From Micromonospora coriariae (GTDB lineage Bacteria > Actinomycetota > Actinomycetes > Mycobacteriales > Micromonosporaceae), in contig NZ_LT607412.1 in the NCBI RefSeq assembly GCF_900091455.1, forward strand, positions 4,526,001 to 4,590,000: a stretch of 64,000 bases of DNA, read 5' to 3'. The position numbers were made by a program, and so were the translations under genes. This document shows, piece by piece, positions 35,173 to 42,724 of this stretch (its first letter is position 1; the number at the start of each line of letters is the position of its first letter). A model generated the notes under the pieces. It did not search any database. It saw only the letters and a program-made list of their open reading frames with translations, and was not told the DNA's origin.

Positions 35173-35559
35173 GGTCACCTCGCACGAGGAGTTGGCGACG
35201 GTCGGGCAGGCGCGCCATCGAGTCTGCCCGAGGACGATGCTGGCCGGCTGACATTTCGCCGGGGTGACCGCCCGGTCAACTGTCCCGCCTCGGCCGCGAC
35301 CAGGCACCGGCCGTTCGGCCTTGAGCTTGCTCACAGCATCGACGAACATCGCTGTCATGATGGGTTCGGTGGCGCGATCGACGCATTGGCCCGGTTCGAC
35401 CGGGCCGCCAGCTCTCGTCGTACGACGCTTGCCGGTGCCGGAGGTGGCGCTGAGTGACATCCCCTTCACGGCAAGTCGGCCATTATGCCGCAGGCCTTTT
35501 CGTGAGCAGCGCCATACCCCCGGCTCCCGGCTCCGGCCGGCTGCCCCTAGCATCGGCCC
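35173..35559. other. 387-base intergenic region before trpC
   Basis: This region has lower GC than its surroundings and no convincing gene; a plus-strand 99-codon frame here has poor GC3. It must hold the promoter of the 89-residue gene and ends with the leaderless -10 of trpC. I see no tryptophan-rich leader peptide or attenuator. Confidence 0.6.
35548..35553 (+). promoter_or_regulatory. -10 element of trpC (TAGCAT)
   Basis: TAGCAT ends 6 bases before ATG 35560, predicting a leaderless transcript. A second in-frame ATG at 35584 has a GGAGAGGGGAG site, so both starts may be used. Confidence 0.6.
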
Positions 35560-36450
35560 ATGACACCCGGAGAGGGGAGTCCGATGGTGACTGATGAGCA
35601 TGCGCACGCGGAGGGGGACGAGGCCGGTCAGGCGGCGTCCGTAAGCGTGCTCGACGAGATCCTGGCTGGCGTACGCGAGGACGTCGCCCGGCGCCAGGAA
35701 CAGGTTCCGTTGGAGCGGATCCGTGAACTGGCAGCGGCGGCGCCGCCGCCGCTGGACGCGTACGCGGCGCTGCGCAAGCCCGGCGTCGCGGTGATCGCCG
35801 AGGTGAAGCGGTCCTCGCCGTCCAAGGGCCGCCTGGCCGAGATCGCCGATCCGGCCGATCTCGCCGTCGACTACGCCTCCGGTGGGGCGCGCGCGATCAG
35901 CGTGCTCACCGAGGGTCGCTGGTTCGGCGGCTCGCTGGACGACCTGGCGGCCGTCCGGGCCGCGGTCTCCGTGCCGGTGCTGCGTAAGGACTTCGTGGTC
36001 TCCAGCTACCAGGTGCACGAGGCGCGCGCGCACGGCGCCGACCTGGTCCTGCTGATCGTCGCCGCGCTCGAGCAGAACGTGCTGATGGGCCTGCTGGAGC
36101 GGATCGAGTCGCTGGGCATGACGGCGCTGGTCGAGGTGCACGACGAGGAGGAGGCCGACCGGGCTCTGGAGGCCGGCGCGCAGGTGATCGGGGTCAACGC
36201 CCGTGACCTGCGTACCCTGGAGGTCGACCGGTCGGTGTTCGAGCGGATCGCGCCCGGCCTGCCCAGCAGCGTCGTCAAGATCGCTGAGTCTGGCGTCCGC
36301 GGCCCGCACGACCTGATCCGGTACGCCTCCGCGGGTGCCGACGCGGTCCTCGTCGGCGAGGGCCTGGTCACGCAGAAGAGCCCCCGGGAGGCGGTGGCCG
36401 AGCTGGTCAACGCCGGCAACCACCCGGCAACGCCCCGGCCGGTGCGCTGA
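35560..36450 (+). CDS. trpC: Indole-3-glycerol phosphate synthase
   Basis: This enzyme has 296 residues from the leaderless ATG, or 288 from ATG 35584, which has a strong ribosome binding site. Catalytic motifs are [13 protein letters not shown] (lysine and glutamate), [32 protein letters not shown] and KIAESGV. It closes CdRP to indole glycerol phosphate. The step before it needs TrpF activity, expected from HisA/PriA here. trpB and trpA follow with short gaps. Confidence 0.96.
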   Translation: MTPGEGSPMVTDEHAHAEGDEAGQAASVSVLDEILAGVREDVARRQEQVPLERIRELAAAAPPPLDAYAALRKPGVAVIAEVKRSSPSKGRLAEIADPADLAVDYASGGARAISVLTEGRWFGGSLDDLAAVRAAVSVPVLRKDFVVSSYQVHEARAHGADLVLLIVAALEQNVLMGLLERIESLGMTALVEVHDEEEADRALEAGAQVIGVNARDLRTLEVDRSVFERIAPGLPSSVVKIAESGVRGPHDLIRYASAGADAVLVGEGLVTQKSPREAVAELVNAGNHPATPRPVR

Positions 36451-36488
36451 CCTCGCGCCGGTCTGACGCCCCACCGAGAGGATTTCCG

Positions 36489-37727
36489 ATGAGCGCCGAC
36501 GCGCTGGCCCCGGCGGCCGGTACGCAGCCCGACTCCGCCGGACACTTCGGCCGCTTCGGCGGTCGATTCGTGCCCGAGGCCCTGGTGGCCGCGCTGGACG
36601 AGCTCGACGGGGCGTGGCGCACGGCGATGGCGGACGAGTCCTTCCGGGCCGAGTTCGGCGCCCTGTTGCGCGACTACGCAGGTACCCCGTCGCTGCTCTA
36701 CGAGGCCCGGCGCTTCTCCGCGAAGGTCGGCGCGCGGGTGCTGCTAAAGCGCGAGGACCTCAACCACACCGGGGCGCACAAGGTGCGCAACGTGCTCGGC
36801 CAGGCGCTGCTCACCAAGCGGATGGGCAAGACCCGCGTGATCGCGGAGACCGGCGCGGGCCAGCACGGCGTGGCCACCGCGACCGCCGCCGCCCTGTTCG
36901 ACCTGGAGTGCGTGGTCTACATGGGCCAGGTCGACACCGAGCGGCAGGCGCTCAACGTGGCCAGGATGCGGATGCTCGGCGCCACAGTCGTTCCGGTCAC
37001 CACCGGCTCGCGCACCCTCAAGGACGCGATGAACGAGGCGATGCGTGACTGGGTGGCGAACGTCGACGAGACGCACTACCTGATCGGCACCGCCGCCGGG
37101 CCGCACCCGTTCCCGGCGATGGTCCGCGACTTCGTCCGGGGCATCGGCGACGAGGCCCGCCAGCAGTGCCTGGACCTCACCGGCGCGCTGCCGGACGCGG
37201 TCACCGCCTGCGTCGGCGGCGGTTCCAACGCCCTGGGCATCTTCCACGCCTTCGTGGGCGATGACGACGTGCGGCTGTACGGCTTCGAGGCCGGCGGCGA
37301 CGGTGTGGAGACCGGCCGCCACGCGGCCAGCATCACCGGTGGCTCGGCGGGCGTTCTGCACGGCACCCGCACCTACGTGCTGCAGGACGCCGACGGGCAG
37401 ACGCAGGAGTCGCACTCGATCTCCGCCGGGCTGGACTACCCGGGCGTCGGGCCCGAGCACGCCTGGCTGCACGACACCGGCCGGGCCAGCTACCAGCCGG
37501 TCACGGACGACGAGGCGATGGCCGCGTTCGAGCTGCTCTGCCGCACCGAGGGGATCATCCCGGCGATCGAGAGCGCACACGCGCTCGCCGGCACCCTCGC
37601 GCTGGCCCCGAAGCTCGCCGCCGAGCTCGGCCGGGAGCCCACCATCGTGGTCAACCTCTCCGGGCGGGGCGACAAGGACGTGCACACCGCCGGCGACTAC
37701 TTCGGCATCCTCGACAAGGAGCGGTGA
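36489..37727 (+). CDS. trpB: Tryptophan synthase beta chain
   Basis: This 412-residue PLP enzyme condenses indole with serine. The PLP lysine is in [15 protein letters not shown], with AETGAGQHG, the phosphate site [15 protein letters not shown] and [14 protein letters not shown]. This is the TrpB1 type that works with TrpA. ATG at 36489 follows GAGAGGA. trpA starts 2 bases after the stop, so the two are translationally coupled. Confidence 0.97.
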   Translation: MSADALAPAAGTQPDSAGHFGRFGGRFVPEALVAALDELDGAWRTAMADESFRAEFGALLRDYAGTPSLLYEARRFSAKVGARVLLKREDLNHTGAHKVRNVLGQALLTKRMGKTRVIAETGAGQHGVATATAAALFDLECVVYMGQVDTERQALNVARMRMLGATVVPVTTGSRTLKDAMNEAMRDWVANVDETHYLIGTAAGPHPFPAMVRDFVRGIGDEARQQCLDLTGALPDAVTACVGGGSNALGIFHAFVGDDDVRLYGFEAGGDGVETGRHAASITGGSAGVLHGTRTYVLQDADGQTQESHSISAGLDYPGVGPEHAWLHDTGRASYQPVTDDEAMAAFELLCRTEGIIPAIESAHALAGTLALAPKLAAELGREPTIVVNLSGRGDKDVHTAGDYFGILDKER

Positions 37728-37728
37728 G

Positions 37729-38532
37729 ATGAGCCGGATCGGTGTGGCCTTCGACAAGGCACGAGCCGACGGGCGGGCCCTGCTGGTCGGCTGCATGCCG
37801 GCCGGGTTTCCGACGGTCGACGGCAGCATCGCGGCGATGACCGCGATGGTCGAGGCCGGCGTCGACGTCATCGAGGTGGAGATCCCGTACTCCGACCCGG
37901 TGATGGACGGGCCGGTCATCCAGAAGGCCAGCGACATCGCGCTGGCCGGCGGGGTACGCACCGCGGACACGCTGCGCATCGTCGAGGCGGTCGCGGCCAC
38001 CGGCGCCCCGGTGGTCACGATGACCTACTGGAACCCGGTCGAGCGCTACGGCGTGGACGCGTTCGCCCGCGATCTCGCCGCCGCCGGCGGGACGGGCCTG
38101 ATCACCCCGGACCTCATCCCCGACGAGGCGGACGAGTGGCTGGCCGCTTCGGACGCACACGGGTTGGACCGCACCTTCCTGGTCTCGCCGTCGTCCACCG
38201 ACGCCCGGCTGGCGATGACCGTGGCGCACTGCCGGGGCTTCGTCTACGCCACGGCTGTGATGGGTGTGACCGGGGCTCGCGCGCAGACCTCCGACGCCGC
38301 CCCGACGCTCGTCTCCCGGGTCCGCGCGGTCACCGACCTGCCGGTCGGTGTCGGCCTGGGCGTGGGCACCGGTGCGCAGGCCGGCACCGTCGCCGGGTAC
38401 GCCGACGGAGTGATCGTGGGCAGCGCGCTGGTGCGCTGCGTGCTCGACGCGCCCTCCGAGGCCGACGGACTGACCGCCCTGCGCACCCTGAGCGCCGAGC
38501 TCGCCGAGGGCGTCCGCACACCGACCCGCTGA
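37729..38532 (+). CDS. trpA: Tryptophan synthase alpha chain
   Basis: This 267-residue (beta/alpha)8 enzyme cleaves indole glycerol phosphate to indole and glyceraldehyde phosphate. The catalytic Glu is in VIEVEIPYSDP and the Asp in SDPVMDGPVIQ. GCMPAGFPTVD at the N-terminus and VGVGLGVGTGAQA are phosphate-site motifs. It is the last trp gene; a long palindrome 26 bases after the stop likely ends the transcript. Confidence 0.97.
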   Translation: MSRIGVAFDKARADGRALLVGCMPAGFPTVDGSIAAMTAMVEAGVDVIEVEIPYSDPVMDGPVIQKASDIALAGGVRTADTLRIVEAVAATGAPVVTMTYWNPVERYGVDAFARDLAAAGGTGLITPDLIPDEADEWLAASDAHGLDRTFLVSPSSTDARLAMTVAHCRGFVYATAVMGVTGARAQTSDAAPTLVSRVRAVTDLPVGVGLGVGTGAQAGTVAGYADGVIVGSALVRCVLDAPSEADGLTALRTLSAELAEGVRTPTR

Positions 38533-38558
38533 CCGTCGGGCGGCTGACCTTTGTCACG

Positions 38559-38598
38559 GTGATACCTGTGAGTCATAAATATGACTCACAGGTATCAC
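38559..38598. repeat. AT-rich perfect palindrome, copy 1 (TGATACCTGTGAGTCATA arms)
   Basis: Arms of 19 bases (38559-38577 and 38580-38598) pair perfectly around AA. The 18-base core arm TGATACCTGTGAGTCATA is identical in copy 2 at 57437-57476. It lies between the converging trpA and Nudix genes. The pairing would form a strong hairpin on either strand, so it can act as a bidirectional terminator, but the strict sequence identity of the copies suggests more than structure. Confidence 0.85.
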
Positions 38599-38659
38599 GT
38601 TCAATTGAGTGACGCCCTTCCGGGCACGTCACCACGGGTCACCTCGCGCTCCGGAGGGG

Positions 38660-39199
38660 TCAGGGCCGCAGTGACGGGTCTGTCGCCGCCTCGCCACGCT
38701 GCTCCGGTGGCTGCCCCACGCTCGGCCGCCCGTCGTGGCTGGGCCCTGGCTGGCCGTCGTGGCCGCGCAGCACGCCGGAGCGGCCGGCTGTGGCGTCGGT
38801 GACGGCGGCCCGGGTGAGTGGGGTGACCGCCTCGGGCAGCGCGGCGGGAGCGTGCCAGGACAGCCGGCAACCCGGCGGCGGGTCGGCGACCGGTCGGACC
38901 TCGGCCGCGCGGGCCCGGAACACGTGCACCAGGACGTCCGGCAGCGGCCCGGCGCGCCCGGCCGGCGTGCTCGCCGTCGGGCTGGTCAGGTGGTAGACGC
39001 CGACCAGGTCGACCAGCTCGATCTCCCAGCCGGTCTCCGCGCGAATGTCCCGCAACGCCGCCTGGACCGGGCTCTCCGCCGGGCGCAGGCGCCCACCGGG
39101 CAGCGCGTACCGGCGCTCGCCCCGGCCCTGCCGGCAGAGCAGCACCCGGCCGGCGTCGTCAGTGACGACCGCGGCGACCGCCCAGGTGAGCGCGCTCAT
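38660..39199 (-). CDS. Nudix hydrolase-family protein
   Basis: ATG at 39199 gives 179 residues; TACGCT 8 bases before it suggests a leaderless transcript. The Nudix box reads G-RLRPA-E-SPVQAAL-RDIRAETGW, in which the canonical REUxEE has become RDIRAE. The last Glu and the early G and E are kept. Substrate may be a nucleoside diphosphate derivative, but the altered box makes catalytic strength uncertain. The C-terminal 60 residues are polar. It converges on trpA across the palindromic repeat. Confidence 0.82.
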   Translation of the reverse strand: MSALTWAVAAVVTDDAGRVLLCRQGRGERRYALPGGRLRPAESPVQAALRDIRAETGWEIELVDLVGVYHLTSPTASTPAGRAGPLPDVLVHVFRARAAEVRPVADPPPGCRLSWHAPAALPEAVTPLTRAAVTDATAGRSGVLRGHDGQPGPSHDGRPSVGQPPEQRGEAATDPSLRP

Positions 39200-39287
39200 G
39201 GACAAAGAGCGTACGGCGGTGCAAACCAGAAGTCAGCGGGATGCGCGCGCAGCCGGCCCGGGGTGCCGCTTCGGGGGTGCACAGCGG

Positions 39288-39293
39288 TAGCGT
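39288..39293 (+). promoter_or_regulatory. Leaderless -10 element of lgt (TAGCGT)
   Basis: TAGCGT ends 8 bases before GTG 39302. No ribosome binding site is visible before that GTG. Confidence 0.55.
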
Positions 39294-39301
39294 GTGCACC
39301 C

Positions 39302-40489
39302 GTGACCCTCGCCTCGCTGTCCCCCCAGGCGGCCCTGCCCAGTCCCAGCACCGCGGTCTGGCAGCTCGGGCCCGTGCCGATCCGGGCCTACGCACTGTGC
39401 ATCATCCTCGGCATCGTGCTGGCCTGCTGGGTGACCGAGCGTCGCCTGCGCCAGCGCGGCGTCGCGCCCGGCGCGGTGCTCGACATCGCCGTCTGGGCGG
39501 TGCCCACGGGCATCATCGGCGCCCGGATCTACCACGTGATCACCTCCCCCGAGAAATACTTCGGCGCCGGCGGCGACCCGATGAAGGCGTTCGCGATCTG
39601 GGAAGGCGGTCTCGGCATCTGGGGCGCGGTCGCCGGTGGCGCTGTCGGCGCCTGGATCGCGGCCCGGCAGCTCGGCATCCCGTTCAGCGTGGTGGCCGAC
39701 GCGCTGGCCCCCGGGCTGCCGCTGGCCCAGGCGGTCGGCCGTGTGGGCAACTGGTTCAACAACGAGCTGTTCGGCGCCCGGACCACCCTGCCGTGGGGCC
39801 TGGAGATCCACCGGATGGACCCGGACAACCCGGGGCACGCGCTGCGCGACGACGCCGGCCAACCGATCCTCGAACCGGGGCTGTACCAGCCGACCTTCCT
39901 CTACGAGGCGCTGTGGAACCTCGGCGTGGTCGCGCTGGTCCTCGTCCTCGACCGGCGGCTGAAGCTCGGCCGGGGCCGGGCCTTCGCGCTCTACGTGATG
40001 GGTTACACCGCGGGTCGGTTCTGGATCGAGCTGATGCGCACCGACGAGGCGAACCAGATCCTCGGCGTCCGGCTCAACGTGTGGACCGCCGCCCTGGTCT
40101 TCCTCGGCGCGTTGATCTACTTCGTGCGGGTCCGCGGCCCCCGGGAGTACCTGATCCCGCTCGGCGCGGCGGCGACGCCGACCCCGCCCACCACGTCCGA
40201 CCTGTCCCAGGTCGACCTCTCCGAGCGGGAGACCGGTGCCCGCGCCACCGCGCCGGAGGGCTACCGGGTGGTCAGCGAGGAGCAGCACCAGGCCTGGCGG
40301 GACAGCGGCGTCGTGCCGCCCGAGCCGGCCACCGAGGACGACGATCGGCCCGTCGGCGCTGAGCCGCTCGACGGGGCGGTACCCGGCGACGACCCGTCGG
40401 CCGACGATCAGGCGGCGGACGGTACGCCGGAACCCCGCGACGACCGGGCCGACGCCGCAGGCGCGCGCCCCGCCGACCGGGACAGCTGA
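39302..40489 (+). CDS. lgt: Prolipoprotein diacylglyceryl transferase
   Basis: This 395-residue inner-membrane enzyme transfers diacylglycerol to the lipobox cysteine, the step before LspA. Signature motifs are VPIRAYALCIILGIV, EGGLGIWGAVAGG and the Lgt hallmark VGRVGNWFNNELFG. Seven hydrophobic segments fill residues 15-285. The last 105 residues are an acidic, proline-rich cytoplasmic tail, longer than in E. coli Lgt but known in actinobacteria. Linkage to trpA is usual in actinobacteria. Confidence 0.95.
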   Translation: MTLASLSPQAALPSPSTAVWQLGPVPIRAYALCIILGIVLACWVTERRLRQRGVAPGAVLDIAVWAVPTGIIGARIYHVITSPEKYFGAGGDPMKAFAIWEGGLGIWGAVAGGAVGAWIAARQLGIPFSVVADALAPGLPLAQAVGRVGNWFNNELFGARTTLPWGLEIHRMDPDNPGHALRDDAGQPILEPGLYQPTFLYEALWNLGVVALVLVLDRRLKLGRGRAFALYVMGYTAGRFWIELMRTDEANQILGVRLNVWTAALVFLGALIYFVRVRGPREYLIPLGAAATPTPPTTSDLSQVDLSERETGARATAPEGYRVVSEEQHQAWRDSGVVPPEPATEDDDRPVGAEPLDGAVPGDDPSADDQAADGTPEPRDDRADAAGARPADRDS

Positions 40490-40504
40490 GCGGGGGCGGC
40501 ACCG

Positions 40505-41692
40505 ATGCGAAGCGCGGTGGTCGTCGGCGCCGGGGTCGGTGGTCTCGCGGTCTCCGGCGCGCTGGCCCGCTCCGGCTGGCAGGTCACCCTGCTGGAGCGC
40601 GCCGAACGGGTCCGCCCCGAGCCGACCGCCGTGGTGCTCTGGCCCAACGGTGTCCGCGCGTTGCAGGCCCTCGGCCTCGGCGCCGGCCTGGCGGCGATCG
40701 CCACGCCGTTGCCCGACGGCGGGGTCCGGCGCCCGGACGGGCACTGGCTGGTGCAGCCCCGGCCCATCCCGGCCGACCGGATGCCGGTGGTGGTGCATCG
40801 CGAAGACCTGCACGACGCGTTGATCGCCGGGCTCGGCGACCGGGTCGAACTCCGCACCGGGGTGACCGTGCGCCACGTCCGGGTCGAGCCGGGCGAGCGC
40901 CCGGCCGTCGGCGACGGACGGCACACCATCGAGGCCGACCTGGTGATCGCCGCCGACGGCACGGACAGCGGCATCCGCCGCCAACTCGCCCCCGAATCCG
41001 GCGTGGTCAGCTCCGGCTGCGCCGCCTGGCGGGCCGTCATTCCCTGGTACCGGGCGCCCCGGCTGCCCGCCGACCAGCCGCTCGCCGGTGAGGTGCTCGG
41101 CGCGGGCTACCGGTTCGTGGCCGCCTCGCTCGGCGAGCGCGGCTCCTCGGGCGGCTCCACCCGGGGCGGCGTCTACTGGGTGGCCACCGCCGCCGGCGCG
41201 CCCCGCCCGGAGCCGCCGGAGACCCAGCTCGCCCTGCTGCGCCGCTGGTACGCCGGTTGGCCGGAGCCGATCGGCGCGTTGCTCGACGCCACCGACCCGG
41301 CGGACCTGGTCCAGCAGGAGGTCCGCGAGCTGCGCCCGCTGCCCCGCGCGTACGGCTTCCCGGTCGGGCCGGGCGGGGTGGTGCTGCTCGGCGACGCGGC
41401 GCACGCCATGCCGCCGCATCTCGGCCAGGGCGCCTGCCTCGCCTTCGAGGACGCCGCCACGCTCGCCTCCCTGCTGCGCGAGGCGCGGCTGCCCGACGCC
41501 GTGCAGGCGTACGACCGGGTGCGCCGCCCCCGGACGGCGACCGTGGTCCGGCAGACCCGTCGGATGTCGGCGGTGCTCCAGACCCGGGGCCGGCTGGCGC
41601 TGCGCGCCCGGGACGCCGCGCTCGGCACGATCAACTCGCGGCTGCTCTCCAGCGCCGCGGCCACCGCCGCCCAGTGGCGTCCACCCGCCTGA
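40505..41692 (+). CDS. FAD-dependent monooxygenase, group A (PHBH fold)
   Basis: This 395-residue flavoprotein has the GxGxxG dinucleotide fold VVVGAGVGGLAVSGAL at the N-terminus, the DG motif IAADGTDSGIRR near residue 155 and the GD motif LLGDAAHAMPPHLGQG near residue 300. These define single-component aromatic or polyketide hydroxylases. Substrate unknown. It starts 15 bases after lgt, but has no evident functional link. It may act in secondary metabolism or salicylate-like degradation. Confidence 0.88.
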   Translation: MRSAVVVGAGVGGLAVSGALARSGWQVTLLERAERVRPEPTAVVLWPNGVRALQALGLGAGLAAIATPLPDGGVRRPDGHWLVQPRPIPADRMPVVVHREDLHDALIAGLGDRVELRTGVTVRHVRVEPGERPAVGDGRHTIEADLVIAADGTDSGIRRQLAPESGVVSSGCAAWRAVIPWYRAPRLPADQPLAGEVLGAGYRFVAASLGERGSSGGSTRGGVYWVATAAGAPRPEPPETQLALLRRWYAGWPEPIGALLDATDPADLVQQEVRELRPLPRAYGFPVGPGGVVLLGDAAHAMPPHLGQGACLAFEDAATLASLLREARLPDAVQAYDRVRRPRTATVVRQTRRMSAVLQTRGRLALRARDAALGTINSRLLSSAAATAAQWRPPA

Positions 41693-41734
41693 TCCGAGGG
41701 GCGGGTCGACGCGGCCGAATGGCCGGGGGAGGCG

Positions 41735-42580
41735 TCAGGGGATGAGCGCGGCGGGCTCGGCGATGCAGGCGGTGCCGATCCGACGGAAGCCGACCCGCAG
41801 GTAGACCCGGGCGATCTCCTCGCTGCCCGCGGAGAGGAAGACCAGGTCCGTGCCCGCCGCCAGCAGTTCCCGGGCGATGGTGGCGGTCAGTGCGGCGCCC
41901 AGCCCGCGCCGCCGGGCGGCCGGCAGGGTGGCCACCCCGGCGATCTCCGCGACGTCGTCCACCCGCATCGCCATGCCGCTGGCCAGAGCGCCCTCGGTCG
42001 ACGTGCCGGCCAACGCGGAGATCCGCCGGCCGTCGGCGACCCTGGTCCGTTCCTCGTCCAGCGCCGCCAGTTCCAGTTCACTGATCGCGGCGTCCCGCTC
42101 GGCCGGGCCGGCGTCGCCTCGCGCGGTGCCAGCGGCGGCGAACGACACAGCGGCCACCGCCCGCCGGGCGGCCACATCGGCGGCGAAGCCGGGCGAGTCC
42201 GCCGCCAGCACCCGGACCGGTACGTCGGAGAGCGTCGCCGGGTCGGGCAGCGCGGCCGGGTCGAGCACCATCAACGGCGCCTCCAGCACGCTCAGCCCCG
42301 CCGAGCGGGCCACCGCGAGCAGCTCCGGGGTCGTCTCGTGCACCCACTCGAAGGCTTCCGGCAGGCCCAGCTCCCGCTGCCGTTCACGGACCGAGCTGAT
42401 GTCGGCCAGCGACGGCGGCTCGGTCGCGTCGAGCCGGGGCCGGGCGTAGAACGGCCAGCCGGCGCCGTCACGGACGAACAACACCAGCCCGCCATGCTCC
42501 TGTACAACGGCGACGTCGCGGGGCACCGCGTCGTAGAAGCGTTCCAACCGGCCGAAGATGTACTTGTGCTGCGGATCCAC
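41735..42580 (-). CDS. GNAT-family N-acetyltransferase
   Basis: GTG at 42580 gives 281 residues. The C-terminal half (from about residue 160) contains the GNAT acetyl-CoA loop with VATLPAARRRGLGAALTATIAREL, and YLRVGFRRIGTACI as the last strand-helix unit. The N-terminal half is a partner domain (KYIFGRLERFYDAVPRDVAV). TAGTCT 6 bases before the GTG indicates a leaderless transcript. Acceptor substrate unknown. It converges on the monooxygenase and is divergent from gltB. Confidence 0.85.
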   Translation of the reverse strand: MDPQHKYIFGRLERFYDAVPRDVAVVQEHGGLVLFVRDGAGWPFYARPRLDATEPPSLADISSVRERQRELGLPEAFEWVHETTPELLAVARSAGLSVLEAPLMVLDPAALPDPATLSDVPVRVLAADSPGFAADVAARRAVAAVSFAAAGTARGDAGPAERDAAISELELAALDEERTRVADGRRISALAGTSTEGALASGMAMRVDDVAEIAGVATLPAARRRGLGAALTATIARELLAAGTDLVFLSAGSEEIARVYLRVGFRRIGTACIAEPAALIP

Positions 42581-42586
42581 CGCGCG

Positions 42587-42592
42587 AGACTA
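42587..42592 (-). promoter_or_regulatory. Leaderless -10 element of the GNAT gene (TAGTCT on minus strand)
   Basis: On the minus strand TAGTCT ends 6 bases before GTG 42580, with no ribosome binding site in between. Confidence 0.6.
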
Positions 42593-42654
42593 CACGTCCC
42601 AGACTCTGGACGGTGTGATCAATCTCGAGTGGCCTTGCGACCCCCGCCCTAACG

Positions 42655-42660
42655 TAGACT
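42655..42660 (+). promoter_or_regulatory. Candidate -10 element of gltBD (TAGACT)
   Basis: TAGACT lies 64 bases before the gltB GTG, giving a leader of roughly 58 nt with AGGAGG near its end. No good -35 is visible at standard spacing. Confidence 0.45.
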
Positions 42661-42724
42661 CAATAGACCCACGGGCCGACGTCGTCCCCACCATGCTCCA
42701 ACCTGAGTGACGACAGGAGGCCCG

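Noticed and set aside
35264..35563. 99-codon plus-strand frame whose TGA overlaps the trpC ATG, a possible leader gene
   Set aside because: Third codon positions are rich in A and T compared with real genes here, the sequence has no domain or hydrophobic pattern, and it has only one tryptophan, so it is neither a convincing gene nor an attenuator peptide.
42707..42724. Upstream GTG of gltB adding six residues
   Set aside because: AGGAGG lies inside this extension, just before GTG 42725, which marks the later start as the real one.
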